DNA from: Tribonema minus
Taxonomy: Eukaryota; Sar; Xanthophyceae; Tribonematales; Tribonemataceae
NCBI GenBank assembly: GCA_017506865.1
Contig: JAFCMP010000542.1
Span: 558,001 to 622,000 of the forward strand
Direction: 5' to 3'
DNA length: 64,000 bases
Shown here: piece by piece, positions 1 to 12,085 of the stretch
Numbering within the stretch: position 1 is the first letter of the stretch
Layout of the letters: every line of letters starts with the position of its first letter
Position numbers and translations under genes: made by a program
Notes under the pieces: generated by a model
Database searches by the model: none
The model's input: the letters and a program-made list of their open reading frames with translations, nothing else
What the model was told of the DNA's origin: nothing

Positions 1-452
1 GTAGCATGCATAGGTATTTCAGCCATTCGTCTGCATGCGACTGCTCCAACAGTCTTGACGACTATCATACACATACACACTCTCCTCTGCACCCCTTGAT
101 GATTATGTTCCATGTACATGTTCTTGTCAACTCTACGTTCACGCGTAGTGCTTTGAAGTGTGTCCAGAGCATGCATGCCAGTAACATCAAATATATTCTG
201 GAGCCTTTCATCTGTGTGAGTGCGCATGTCCAAACGCAAAACATAGCCATTATTTTCAACATGCACAGGGACGCGTTGCCTGGTTGGATGCCCGCTCATA
301 GGGTTGGGGTTAGGGTAAGAGTAAGAGTGCATGACCTATTGTAGAGGATTGGGACGAGGGTTGCAATTTAAGTTTTGAGATTGGGGTCAATCAACTGCCG
401 AATATCAGTTTCACTTTGATGTTTCAATGACAAATGGCCATGCTGCCTGCAG
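1..452. other. sequence upstream of the first visible glycosyltransferase exon
   Basis: I see no convincing exon here. The stretch ends in an intron acceptor (AG at 451-452) and contains a short TTAGGG-like run near 300-330. The first exon and start codon of the downstream gene probably lie before the window or in this stretch. Reading back in frame from 453 meets a TGA at 417-419 with no ATG in between. Confidence 0.4.
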
Positions 453-3400
453 GGTTCCGGGGCCCAAGCGGAACAGCCACCATCCAAGGTGACAACCACG
501 CCAGCTCAGGGCAACAGCAGCGATGCTGACACCAATGCAGATAGTGATAATGCAGCACCGCTCAACCCAATGGCGCTGTACTTTCAGCAGCAGCGTGCGC
601 TCCAGGTGAGCTTGCAGCACACTCATGTTGAGGTTGACAACTTCAATTTTGAGGTTTAAGATTTCACGAGTTGTGCCGCTGTACACTGCTGCTTCTGTGA
701 GCGCTGCGACTTCAGGTTGAGGTTTCAACTTCAAGGATTGTGCCGCTGTACGTTGCTGCTATCTGTGAGCGCTGCAGCCAGCAAGTGAGCAGTCACATCA
801 TCAGCATGAATGGTTTGTTGGTCAAGCCTGTAGCTGGTGCCATGATGGAGAGCATGCAGTTAAAGACATTACTGGGGAAGGGCTAGAAAGCAAAGAGTAC
901 GGTTGACATAAGTTCACCGGCTTGTTGCTCAACACAGCAGTCTACCCACATACAGGAGAAAAGTCATGAAAGACGCTGTAATATTGTTGTTTTGAAGCAT
1001 GCTGTGGCACATCTGGTACATGAAAATATACATACATACCCTTCCCTGCTGCACCACTCCAAATTGCAGGGCGCATCCTTGTAGACGTCATTGAGAGTAG
1101 TTGAAGTACACTGCATGACTGCCAGCGCTTCACCATGTGACTTGCCCCTACACACTCGCGCCCCTCCCCCCACAGCAACAACAGTCACCCCCGACACAAC
1201 CACCAACACCGCAAGCCACAGCCTCCACCGGCAATCCCAGCACCAGCACCAACACCGCCGCCATCATCGACCGTTGGAAGCGCAACGCCAGAGCCTCAGT
1301 GTCAAAAACCGGTCCCGATCAGAAGTACCTGGCTGATCAGCAGCAGCCTTCAAGCTCCTTACTGCGAAAGACCCCATCCCTGCAGTGGATCACCTCGTCA
1401 TGGAAAGGAAACAACGACAGCGCGCGCGCCAACGCAGATAGCGGCGGCGGCCATGCAGATACTATTCGCAAGCAGGAGTCGGGTGGGCAGCAGGGGCCTG
1501 CTGACTCTGGGGAACAGTTCTGGAACAGGCCGCAGCATATTCCTGAGCCGCAGAGGACGGAACTGCTGGCGAGCGCGTTGTGGATTCGCATCTGCGCGCT
1601 GCTCAATCTCATCTGCTCGGCCTTCTACCTGCACTGGCGGTGAGGCGTGGCGATGTGATGTCCATGGCTGTCCTCATGAAATGGAGGTTGAAGTATGTAC
1701 TTGAAGAATGTGTTCAATCATGTAGTGTGATGCATGGATGCAAGTTTTTTCAGACGCACTCGCAGGCGACGTAGAGTACTACTTCACTGTGTGCTGATGC
1801 TAGGCCTCCCCCCGTCCTTCCCCCCCCCTCCCCGCAGGCTCACCAAGTCTCTGGATGGCATCAAGTACCCCATCTGGGGCTACATCTTCTTTGGCGCCGA
1901 AGTGCTGCTAATAGTGGGCCTGCTTGTGAGCCACGTCAGTCGAGCCTTTCCAATACACCGGGAGAGGGTGACCATGGATGAACTCGTGGACTCTGATCCA
2001 CAGACGGGAGATCTCAAAGTGGCCATACTGCTGCCCACCGCTGGCGAGAAGCTGCAGGTACGAGTACACTTCAACATCAACATATGTACTTGAACGTACA
2101 CTCATGTGCAACTGATGGGCTGGCCAAGCTGCAGCGCTTTGTATGCGACATTTGCGGCATGCGCTGTTTAGGGTATGCGTGCATTGTTCAGGGTAGGTAT
2201 AACCTGTTGGTGTATGGACCCTGAGACTGCCAGCATTGAAATGTGTTTTTTGTCTTGTCCATCTGATGCGACCTTTCAGCTTGTGTCTGCAACCCGCTTT
2301 TGCACTCTCAGCGCACACTCACCTATCACACAACAACAAAAAATGAGTTGTCTTCCACATAGGCATATGATGGCACACTCACCATGTATGGCCCCTGTTG
2401 CCTCATCTGACTCACTTGCGGTCACCTATCACATGACGCTGAGTTTGCTTCCCACACATGTACAATGGCACACTCACCATGTATGCCCCCTGTTGCCTCG
2501 CCTGAATCACCTGCGGCAGGTCATGCTGCAAGCGCTGTTTGGGGTGCTGCAGCTGCGCCTCTGGTCCAGCAGCCGTGCGCGCTGCGACACGCTGCGCGTC
2601 ATCATACTCGATGAGAAGCGCCGCTGGCAGGTGCAGCAATTGGCTTCGCTGGTCTACACGCTGGCAGAAGTTGTCCTGGACAAGTGAGTCAGCATCAGTA
2701 GGTATATACTTTGCAAGTATTGATTGATGTATGCACATAGTGGTTGATAAGAGTTATTGAAGCAGTACTTCCGCTAGTGCAGTGTTGCGTGAAGTGCACA
2801 CTTGCATTGGTTCAACATACAAACAATGACTTAGAAGCAGCATGTTTGTTCTGACTGCCTTCATTGCAATGCTCATTGTGGCTACATGAATGCTGGACAA
2901 GCTGTTGTAGTAACTAGACTACTAGTACTGGCTTGGCTGCATAGCCTGCTGCAGAATAGTTCCAGTGAACTTCTGACGACATTGCTCCTCAAACTGCCTT
3001 GCTGCTGTCGTTTTCATACTTGAAGTATGTCAATTGGCACATGTGCAGTACTGCAGTCCCAGAAACAACTTGAAGTGAAACTTCAACGAACACTTCAAAC
3101 TGTCCTTGCTGGGATGTGGCTGAACTGAACCTGAACAAAGTGGGTGTCATAGCGTAAGCGCTATAGAGCAAGTGCCCAGCAGGATATGAGCAACGACTTG
3201 CAGCACGGGCAGCAGTACTCATCGCACACACCTGAGATACATGCTGTTACTTGCAACTGCCATCAGATAGACTGTATATATACTTCACACCACCGCGTTG
3301 TAATGGCGCGTAGCTCAAGTAGGAATGGCACAGTTCAGCAATCCCTCTTTTGATGTACTTCAACCGCGTGCTGCTATCTTTTGCAGGGGAGTGAGGGACA

Positions 3401-6400
3401 TTCTGCGTCGGGAGGAGGTGCCTGCGTCAACTGCGCGTGCCTTCTATGAGCTCTTCTCCGATGGCCTACGTCGCCACACCATGAACACCGACAACCTCAT
3501 GTTCGTGCGCGGCGTTGCCATCGTTGACGAGATCGACAAGGTCAGTGAAGGGCTTGTAAAGGGGTATATATATATGGTGGTACTGCTGCCAAAGCAGTGC
3601 TCAGCATGAAGATCAACCACTGTTGCATCAGTGAACTGTCATGTTACAGCGCTGACCACTAAAAGCTAGTTGTCTGGGGAGCTGTTGTCATTACATGCAT
3701 CTGCCAACATGTCATGTCGTGGCTGCTTGATTTCAGGGATAAGACAGCGTTTGTGTGGTGACATTCAGCAATCAATGCACAGGTCCGTCATCTACTGCAG
3801 ACTTCATTATCCCCCCCCCCCCCCCCGGCCCCCTCTGCCCCCCCATTTACTCACGCCCTCACCCATGCCCCCCCCCCCCCCCCCCCCTTTTCTCTCACAC
3901 AGCTCCTGCACGACAGCGACGGCTCCGTCCACCGCCTGGACGGCACCGCCACCACCAGCCTCGCCCCCCCCCCCACCACCACCACCATGCAGCGCGCGCC
4001 TACTACCACGACCGTGCGCGCGCGCCGCGCCTCATGCTTCGTCCAAAACACCATCTCCCCGGGCTTCACCAAGACGTGGGCGAAGAACGCACGCCTCCCG
4101 ACCCTCGTCTACCACAGCCGCACGGACGCCGGCATGCCGCGCGTGAGCCCGAAAGCCGGCAACATGAACTGCGCCATCTTCCGGAAGGACGGCAAGGGCG
4201 AGACGCTGATTGCGGGCGCGGCGGTGATAGTGGTGAACGATGCGCGCCACGCACTCCAGCCCGAGTTCCTGCAGCGCGCGCTGCCGTACTTCTTCACGCG
4301 CGACGCGCGCCGCGCCGGCGCCTACGTCTGGGCCGACGTCGCCTTCGTACAGACGCCTCAGCGTTTCGACGATGTCCCCCAGTGGGCAGATCCCGACCCC
4401 CTGGGCAATCAGGCCGCGACGCAGTTTGACATTGTGAACCCGGGGCGGGATGGGGCTAGCGGGGTGCTGAGCTGCGGGCAGGGGAGCCTGTGGCGCGTGG
4501 CAGCGCTCAGGGATGGGATTCGGCCCGACGGCAGCAAGTACATTGATACGAAGGCGGACAGGGAGGGGCTGATTGGGAGGACGGGGGGGCTGGGGTTCAG
4601 GAGCGAGGTGCTGATAGAGGACACGCATACCTCACTGGACTTGCTGAGACAGGTGCGCACATACTGCGGGGTTGCTGCGCGTCGTGGTGGAATGTTAACT
4701 TGCTGTATGAGTGTCAAAATTAAGGGAAGAATCAGGGTTTGTGGTGCATCGGATCTTTCATGCATGCACTGGCCAATGGGGGTTATGGTGGTTGTGCTTG
4801 GGAGTTGTTGAAGCAGTGAAGCATTTGTGTACAGAGCTTATCAATGCACTGAATTGTTTAACTTGTTGGCGACTTCTCATTCGTGAGCTGGGCCAATAAG
4901 TGTATACTTTCTGCCTTTCAATTGAGGGTCAGACCAGGCGATTTGTTGGTGTAAGACTTACAGTTGGCCACTGCAGATCGCGGCAGAGGCGCTGACAATA
5001 GATGCCGCATGTGCACATGTGAAAACGCTGACGGCATAACTTGCGTCCTAACCCTAACCCCAACCCTAACACTATCCCAAACCCTGACTCATGTTTGTCC
5101 CTACCCCCCACCCTAACTCCTTATTCTCTGTCTGCCGCCACGCGTGTCATGCACTGACTCTGAATTTGATTCTTATTCTGACTCTGACTCACAGGGATGG
5201 CGCAGCGTCTATGTCGTGAGCCCAGCATCGTCCAAGGGAGAGGTGCTGGCACGCTGCACACTTCCGCCGGACAGTGTCACGTGGCGTGTCAAGCAGGTGA
5301 GCACTGTGACTGGATAACAGAGCCTTGAAGCTGAATGGTTGCTCGTGTCAACGCAGCAGGCGCCATGTACATTAGTGAAGTAGCTTATCTGCGCATAGCA
5401 TCAAGTATTCCTTGTCATCTTGAGTTATCCACAGGGGTTAGCGTTAGGGTTTAGATTAGGGTTAGGATTAGGGTTAGGGCATGGCGCGCGCTGAAGCGGA
5501 GCGTTGTTCCAGTACAGTCAGATGGTATGTTGTGAACTGCACTGCATTGAAAGCTCATAAAGACAATGCCAAGGTAGCCCATTAGTCCGTTCAATTTGTG
5601 GAATTCGTCTTTGCATTAGACGCTGAGTACATGCTTGTCACCAACAAAATTATTAGCAAACAAAGTGACTCTGTTGCCCCCACCCACACTGTCTTTGCTC
5701 TTGGCAACATGGACGCCTCAGCTCATGTGCTGGCACCCGATAGCAGTTCAGCTTGTCACCACAATTAGCCTCTGTAGATCTTCAATTTGAAGTTGCCAGC
5801 TGCTTGTGTGGGCAGTGCCCGTCACCTTGGGGCCCTAAGCACTTCTTTTCCATTGGCACTTCACCATCAAGCTGGTAGGCCAACAACACTCTCAACAATC
5901 TCCCATAGCACTCAAAACACAGTGCTCACCCCAAGCTCCCTCACCTCACTTTTCTCGTCGCAGGTCCTGCGTTGGCACCAGGGCGCCGTTCAGCTGGCCC
6001 TATCTCACGGCTTCGCATACGTCTTCGGCAGCGGACACTGGGCCAGCCCCTGGCAGCGCGTCTTTGCCTTGGACGCCATTACCTACGTCCTGCAAGCCTT
6101 CGCAGGGCAGATTCTGCTGGTGTTCCCCATCGTGTATGGGTTCACCAACCAGTCCCCCTTCAACGCCCTCAACCTGCAGTTTGCGACCTACTTCTTCCCC
6201 TTCCTCATCACCGCCGCGCTGCCGACCATGGCAGCGCTCGGCTGGCTCAAGACCAGCAGCGACCGCGTCATGCGCGACGAACAGGTCTGGTTCGCAACCA
6301 CCTACGTACAGCTTCAGGCCGTGTGCAACGTCATCTGGTGCAAGCTGCTGCGCCGCGATCCCGCAGATGCCTGGACCGCAACCTGCCCCGTATGGCCCCT

Positions 6401-6638
6401 TTACGCACAGTTCCTCGCCATCGCCGCAGCCATGGTCGCCAACACCGGCTACTGGATTCAGCGCGGCTTCACATCGCCCTGGGTCTGGGTGAGTTGTATG
6501 GGGGCGGGACTGTTCGCTCTGCACTCGCTGTGGCCGCTGGTGAGCTTTGGGCTGGGGGTGACGCTCCCCCCCGCGTACTACAATAGGGTCTTTGGCATGC
6601 TCATACTCATGACGCTGGTGGCATTTTGGATGTTGTAA
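453..6638 (+). CDS. cellulose synthase-like family-2 glycosyltransferase (5' partial)
   Basis: Membrane-embedded processive glycosyltransferase, expected to polymerise a beta-glucan from a UDP-sugar. Eight exons joined by hand keep frame: 453-605, 1176-1639, 1838-2057, 2520-2683, 3387-3540, 3903-4652, 5195-5296, 5964-6638 (893 residues visible, stop TAA). The N-terminus is polar and Gln/Pro/Ser-rich. Two membrane helices follow (exons 2-3), then the GT2 domain: LDEKRR at the first Asp, KAGNMN, NDARHAL at the usual DxD site, SCGQGS matching the FxCG region, IEDTHTSL for the TED motif, and QVLRW for QxxRW. About six helices follow. No PilZ domain is seen. BcsA normally has DDG and DAD where this protein has DEK and DAR, so substrate or activity may differ. 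The order of motifs makes the family assignment firm. Cellulose as product is inference. Confidence 0.88.
5047..5070. repeat. telomere-like CCCTAA tract in an intron
   Basis: Near-perfect run of CCCTAA with one CCCCAA variant, inside intron 6 of the glycosyltransferase gene. Similar tracts occur in several other introns and spacers of the window. Confidence 0.75.
5435..5480. repeat. degenerate TTAGGG tract in an intron
   Basis: About seven variant units (TTAGGG, TTTAGA, TTAGGA, TTAGCG) in intron 7 of the glycosyltransferase gene. The units are on the opposite strand orientation to the 5047-5070 tract. Confidence 0.75.
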
Positions 6639-8290
6639 TAAGTAGGGTAGGGGGGAGGGGGGGTGCAATGTGGTGTGTGCGTAAAGGGGGAATGTGGTGG
6701 TGGTGTGGTGGTGGTGGTGGTGGTGAGAGGCACTGTTAGGGCCCTGCTTGGGCCAGTTTACTACAGCAGCCGAGGCACAGTATGTTGAGGGGTGTTGTGG
6801 AGTGTTGTGGAGACATGGCATGTATTAAGAGCGCACTGCCTGCGCTGTGCATTGACTCATGTCTCGCATGGTCCTCAACTTCAAGTGTTTCACACGGAGG
6901 TGTGTGAGGGCGCCACTCTTGCGCACACAAAGGATGGCATTTGCTTCCAGTTTTTTAAAGAGGCGTGTTTACATGGCACTTTGTTTTGTTTATGGTGAAG
7001 ACAAGTGCGCAACCGCTGCTGCTGCTGCTGCTGCTGCTGCTGACGCCCGCTGTGTGTCTTGGTGTGCCTCATGTCTGGTCACGCATTACCAGCTAGCATT
7101 AAAGCATGCATGCGTACTGTATCCGTGCATCAAAGCCATCATGCACACTCGGTCAGCTTTGTAGCCATGATATTGGCAATCGAGTTCTTACCACCCCGCT
7201 TGCGCTGTCGCCTATGTGTGTTCGTTGGCATGCATACTCAGGCATGGAGGTCTGCCAACTACATTTATGCCGATCACATTAGATGAGGCACTCGAAAAGC
7301 GGCATGCATACTTCAAAATACTTTCTGCACAATCTGCATGTCATGCGCCGCTGCAGCTTTTGTGGACGTCAGCGCTACACTTGTGGTGGGTACGACGACA
7401 AGTCACGACGGTGTACGATAACTGTTGCACCCTCACCAAATGACTCTCCATACAGAGTTGACATGTCTGTGGGAAACTGGACGCTTCACACGTTTGCAGG
7501 TGATTCTGATCATTCTGTGCTATGAACTTGCTGTGGCGATGAACCAAACGTGAAGCCACTTTGCAGAATTGGTGCAATCGCGCCAAGGCGCGTACACAAA
7601 ATGCTCTTTTGGCATTAACCGTTTTCATGATGTGTCAGTTACTGCTTGGTGCCACATGCAGCCAACTCAACAGATCATTGCACTCCTACAACGCTGACAG
7701 GCCTGCAAATAGCAGATTATTCCGTGACTTCTTGCAACGTAGCATCACCAATGACATTGCATGACACAACAACAACACCATCACACCGTCTTGCTGAAAT
7801 CATGCGCAGCAGAACTGATTGTGAAAAAGATAGTCATCATTCCCCTCAAGTGTGCGCGTGGCGAAGCGCAGTATAGCAGGCTGAAACAACGACCTATGCA
7901 GCGATGGACGCTGCAAGTCTGAGTGCAGCACTGCCAGTGCTGCTGCCGATGTTTGGGCTGTTAGTGGTGGCAGATATGCCAATGTATGCAGCTCCAAGTG
8001 AACCCCCCCCCCCCCCCCCCCCCCTTCCCTTCTACTCCCGGTGACCCCCCTTGTTCCCCCTTCATCGCCCTCCAAACAATCCTGCTAGCTCATCAAGGCG
8101 TTGATGCCTGCGTACTTCACCCATGCTGCTGCTGACGGGACAGCGCAAACTGAAGTAATGGCGGAATTTGGAAGAACACGCGCGGCGCCTGGGTTACACG
8201 AACTATGTGCGCGGGGCTCACTGCGTACATGCCGCTTCGCGCTGCGGCGCAATGGGAGCGCGCTGCGCTGGCAGCGGCGGCGCAGACAGA
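6639..8290. other. gene-poor spacer after the glycosyltransferase gene
   Basis: This holds G-rich and GTG-rich low complexity at 6645-6725, a (GCT)9 run at 7015-7042 and a poly-C run at 8003-8023. A short + ORF at 7283-7525 has a Cys-Ser-Phe-Cys pair but no recognisable domain. No exon chain could be built. Confidence 0.5.
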
Positions 8291-8299
8291 CCGAGCTGC

Positions 8300-8420
8300 T
8301 GCTGCATGTACTTGTGCTGCCACGGCTTGTCTTGCTCGCAGAGCTGCAGTCGTTGGCGAGATGTCGTGTGAAGCACGTGGTATGCTGAGCGCTGTCACCT
8401 GATGCGCAAAGAGAACACAA
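8300..8420 (-). repeat. dispersed repeat E, copy 1
   Basis: On the minus strand this segment contains 'CAGGTGACAGCGCTCAGCAT' and a following CATCTCGCCAACGACTGCAG stretch. Clear relatives lie at 21340-21410 (+), 27335-27375 and 33033-33060. The copies diverge at the ends and none carries a conserved reading frame, so I treat it as an old dispersed repeat. Confidence 0.5.
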
Positions 8421-8849
8421 CGCGACAAGGGATCGGTTAGTAGCGCACAACACACGCGCTGAGCATTTGAGCCGTATACCGAAATAAGGGATAGCGCGAC
8501 CAGCGCCTTCAATCATGCACTGGAAAGGAATGAGCTTTGAGTGCTGAAAGGCTCAGGAATTTGACAGACACGCTTGAACGTTAACCAAGCATGGCAACAC
8601 GGGGACGGCTCACGCAATGCTGCGTTATTTGAGTTGAGAATGAAGATATCTCTCCTTGCACGAGCTGCTCTATGGTGGCATTGCAATTCCTGCTACTATT
8701 CATATCAACACGCATCCCAGCCACAACTTCACAACGCAGATGCCTGGCCACCGCAGTAAAGGGCCTGTACTGATTCACTGTGCACACCGTTGTCAGGAAC
8801 ATCAAGGCATACCTTTCAGCATCCTGTGACGGTCAAAGCACACATCAAG

Positions 8850-9965
8850 AGCTTCGCACCTGAATCTTAAATGGGCAGAAGCACAGAAGCGCAGAGTGCC
8901 CACACACATCTCACTCATGTGAATTGTACATTTGAAGTTGTGTGAAGCCTTGCTTGTACGCACTGAGCTTGGGGGCATGCAACGATGCCCCATTATTATA
9001 GTATTTCTGACATCACCATGACCTGATCGAGATGTAATATAAGGCTCGTTGACCAGCATCAGCATCTGTTGCTCAAGCACTGATGCAGTACATCACAGTA
9101 GGATGTAGCCTCATATCTCACAAACCACATTGTGTTCGCGTTGTTCTATCTGTTGTACCCAGATGACACCAAGGCGGAGGAGTCCATTACGTCCACCACA
9201 CCCAAGTCAGTAACGCCCCCGGCCGTTGCCGCTCAAGCCGCCCACCCGGTGCGCACCATGCCACCGGTGCTGCGGCTTGAAAGCGACAGCATGGTGCCGC
9301 TCGCCCCCAGAGCTGCAGCTGCGGCACCGGCGCCCATTCACCACATCAGCCGTAAGCTGATCCTGAACGAGGTTTCCCGGATATCAGCTGGCCCTTGCGG
9401 GTGACACTGCCATGCGCACCGTTGGAGCCACCACGGTAGGGGGGGGACTTCTGATGACGGAGGTGGACATCTACTGCCCCTACCCTTACCAGTGGCGCGA
9501 CTTCATGGCTGCCCTGAACACTTGTCGCTCAGTCGCTGACGCTTGCAGCGTGATGTTCACAGTCGGCAGCGCTTGCATCCGCATCACCACACCATGCGGC
9601 ATGCACCTTGATGCTGTAGGAATCTACCGCGTCCCGGTGATGCGCAAGCTGCGGGAGGTGTCGGTGCTGCTGCATGCACAAGCTGTTGCCAATCCTGACA
9701 ACGGCCTCACTACGTGTGAAGCTGCTGTTTGCACGGCGCTCGCCCCACTGCGTGTACCACCCAGCAGTGCAGCGACCATGCAGTTCTCCCCCCTCCTAGA
9801 TGGGCTGTACTGGGGGCTCGCTCAGGTCGGGGATGAGATTGTGAGGCTTAGAGTCCTCACATATACGGACCGGGCGCAGCATGTCGTATGCCGCCTAATT
9901 GTGGGGGATGCGTAAGCAGCAAGTAGGAGAGCAGGGGGGGGGCTCAGACTCCAAGTAGAAGCAGC
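8850..9965 (+). repeat. left arm of large inverted repeat (pair A)
   Basis: This 1.1-kb arm is the reverse complement, with roughly 75-95% local identity by eye, of 10978-12085. It contains one copy of the YWG-family gene plus about 270 bases of upstream sequence. The outer part is more diverged than the gene part. The loop between the arms is 9966-10977. Confidence 0.8.
9163..9915 (+). pseudogene. YWG-family gene copy A-left (frameshifted)
   Basis: Member of a family I do not recognise. An intron acceptor (AG at 9161-9162) opens an Ala/Pro-rich segment, then HHISRKLILNEV. The frame then slips by one base near 9371. Reading resumes with GYQLALAGDTAMRTVGATT, TEVDIYCPYPYQWRDF, and the C-terminal signature LDGLYWGL ... 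VRLRVLTYTDRAQHVV, ending with a TAA stop at 9913-9915. The same slip is present in the inverted copy at 11029-11746, whereas the 14-15 kb copies lack it at that point. Function is unknown. The protein has Cys-rich spots but no known catalytic motif that I can see. Confidence 0.6.
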
Positions 9966-10977
9966 AGTCAAGGCTGCATAGAAGCGACGTGTGTGCAGGT
10001 GTGTACAGGGGGGTGCAGGGTACTGCAGGGGGATGAAGGAACCCATGGGGCTCAGGATGGCCAACTGGTGAAGTTGGTGTGTGATCGCGAAAGCGAAAGG
10101 AGAGTGTGTGGGAGAGGCTTCACGAAATGCTTTCTGCTTGTGCTTTGAGGCTTATGGTACATGCAGTGCAGCAGCAGCGAGTGTTTGTGTGGACGCTTGT
10201 TGTCACGACGCAGCATGGACACACTTGTTGTCACGATGCAGCACCAACCGCTACAGTCACTGTGTCTCTCAACAGCGACGAAGGGATGCAGGGGCAATGA
10301 AAGATTCTTGGGAACGCATAGACACTCGAGCACTTGCATAGAAGTACATACTTCAAGTACATTGGCCTAGCTGGCAGCATTGGGCCATTGGCAGGGTACG
10401 CTCCGAGTTCCGGCTCGGCAGTTCCAGGAAGAGGTTTAAACTGGTTCAGGGCCGGTGGCTGGGTCTGTAGTAGCCGGAACCTCCGGAACTAGAAAACATT
10501 CGCAAACGTCACAAAGCACGTCTGCCAGCACCGTAAGCCTGCTGCAGCAGCTCACACGTCTGTTTCCGAGCGTTGCCTTGAAGTGCAAGTACGGTTGCGA
10601 CCACTTGCGACTACTTCCGCCTGCAACTCTAGGTCTAGGACTAGGGTTATACCAAACCCTAGAACTAGGGCTAGGGTTAGGGCTAAGGTTATGTTGCCGA
10701 CTGCAACTAGGGTTATGTTCAAAGTGTGCATTTTGCTCACACAAGCCAATGAGGCACCCACTGTGGGCACTTAACGCCCTCCACGGAGTGTAAAGGCTGT
10801 CTAGACACCTGCTGACGCATGTGGTGACAGTTGAAGGCCGCAATGTAGTTCCGGAGGTTCCGGGAGTTCCGGCAGGAGCCGGCGTTCCTGAACTGAAACT
10901 CGGAGGCCTCTGAGGTTTGTGCGCGTACCCTGGCATTGGCGGCAGGCAGCCCCCCGAAAGTTAGACTTCGCCCTTTC
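9966..10977. other. loop of inverted repeat A, itself containing a second inverted repeat
   Basis: Within the loop, 10395-10500 is inverted relative to 10846-10945, with shared CCGGAGGTTCCGG and GCGTACCCTGGCA stretches. The innermost segment 10506-10845 contains TTAGGG/CTAGGG-like motifs at 10629-10716. 9966-10394 looks like an insertion present only in the left half. No exon recognised. Confidence 0.55.
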
Positions 10978-12085
10978 GCTGCTTCTACTCGGAGTCTGAG
11001 CCCCCCCCCCTGCTCTCCTACTTGCTGCTTACGCATCTCCCACAATTGGGCGGCATACGACATGCTGCGCCCGGTCCGTATATGTGAGGACTCTAAGCCT
11101 CACAATCTCATCCCCGACCCGAGCGAACCCCCAGTACAGCCCATCTAGGAGGGGGGAGAACTGTGTGGTCGCTGCACTGCTGGGTGGTACACGCAGTGGG
11201 GCGAGCGCCGTGCAAACAGCGGCTTAACACGTAGTGAGGCCGTTGTCAGGATTGGCAACAGCTTGTGCATGCAGCAGCACCGACACCTCCCGCAGCTTGC
11301 GCATCACCGGGACGCGGTAGATTCCTACAGCATCAAAGTGCATGCCGCATGGTGTGGTGATGCGGATGCACGCGCTGCCGACTGTAGACATCACGCTGCA
11401 GGCGTCGGCGCTGTACTCCGATTGAGTACAAGTGTTCAGGGCAGCCATGAAGTCGCGCCACTGGTAAGGGTAGGGGCAGTAGATGTCCACCTCCGTCATC
11501 AGAACTCCCCCCCCCACCGTGGTGGCTCCAACGGTGCGCATCGCAGTATCACCCGCAAGGGCCAGCTGATATCCGGGAAACCTCGTTCAGGATCAGCTTA
11601 CGGCTGATGTGGTGAATGGGCGCCAGTGCCGCAGCTGCTGCAGCTCTGGGGGCGAGCGGCACCATGCTGTCGCTTTCAAGCCGCAGCACCGGCGGCATGA
11701 TGCGCACCGGGTGGGCGGCTTGAGCGGCAACGGCCGGGGGCGTCACTGAGCAGGGTGTGGTGGCCTGAATAGTCTCGTCCGCCTTTACATCGTTTGTGTA
11801 CAGTTACTGTAGGAAAAACAACACTATGTGGTTTGTGAGATATGAGGCTACATCCTTTGTACAGCAACAGATGCCGATGCTGGTCGAAAAGCCCTGCACA
11901 CATCTTGATCAGATCATGGTGATGTCAGACATAATAGAAGATAGGCATTGCTGCATGGCCCGAGGCTCACTGTGCACCAGCATGGCTTTATACAACTTCA
12001 AGTGTGCTGTTCACAAAGCAGGCGTGTTTACACCGCGCTTTGTTTCTGCCCATTCAAGTCAGGGTCGTGACGAGCTTCAATTTCC
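10978..12085 (-). repeat. right arm of large inverted repeat (pair A)
   Basis: Reverse complement of 8850-9965. Beyond the gene copy it continues into sequence also found as a direct repeat at 15350-15650, so the arm is part of the larger duplicated unit described at 11760-14022. Confidence 0.8.
11029..11746 (-). pseudogene. YWG-family gene copy A-right (frameshift plus nonsense)
   Basis: Inverted partner of 9163-9915. It shares the partner's frameshift after LILNEV and additionally turns a GAA codon into TAA at about 11224. The rest of the frame (AAVCTALAPLRVPPSSAAT, then LDGLYWGF and RLRVLTYTDRAQHVV) stays readable down to 11029. It is therefore disabled at two places. It faces the left copy tail to tail. 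Confidence 0.65.

Noticed and set aside
3670-4628. Overlapping Pro/Arg-rich frames on both strands
   Set aside because: They are shadows of the glycosyltransferase exon 3903-4652, whose frame contains the conserved motifs.
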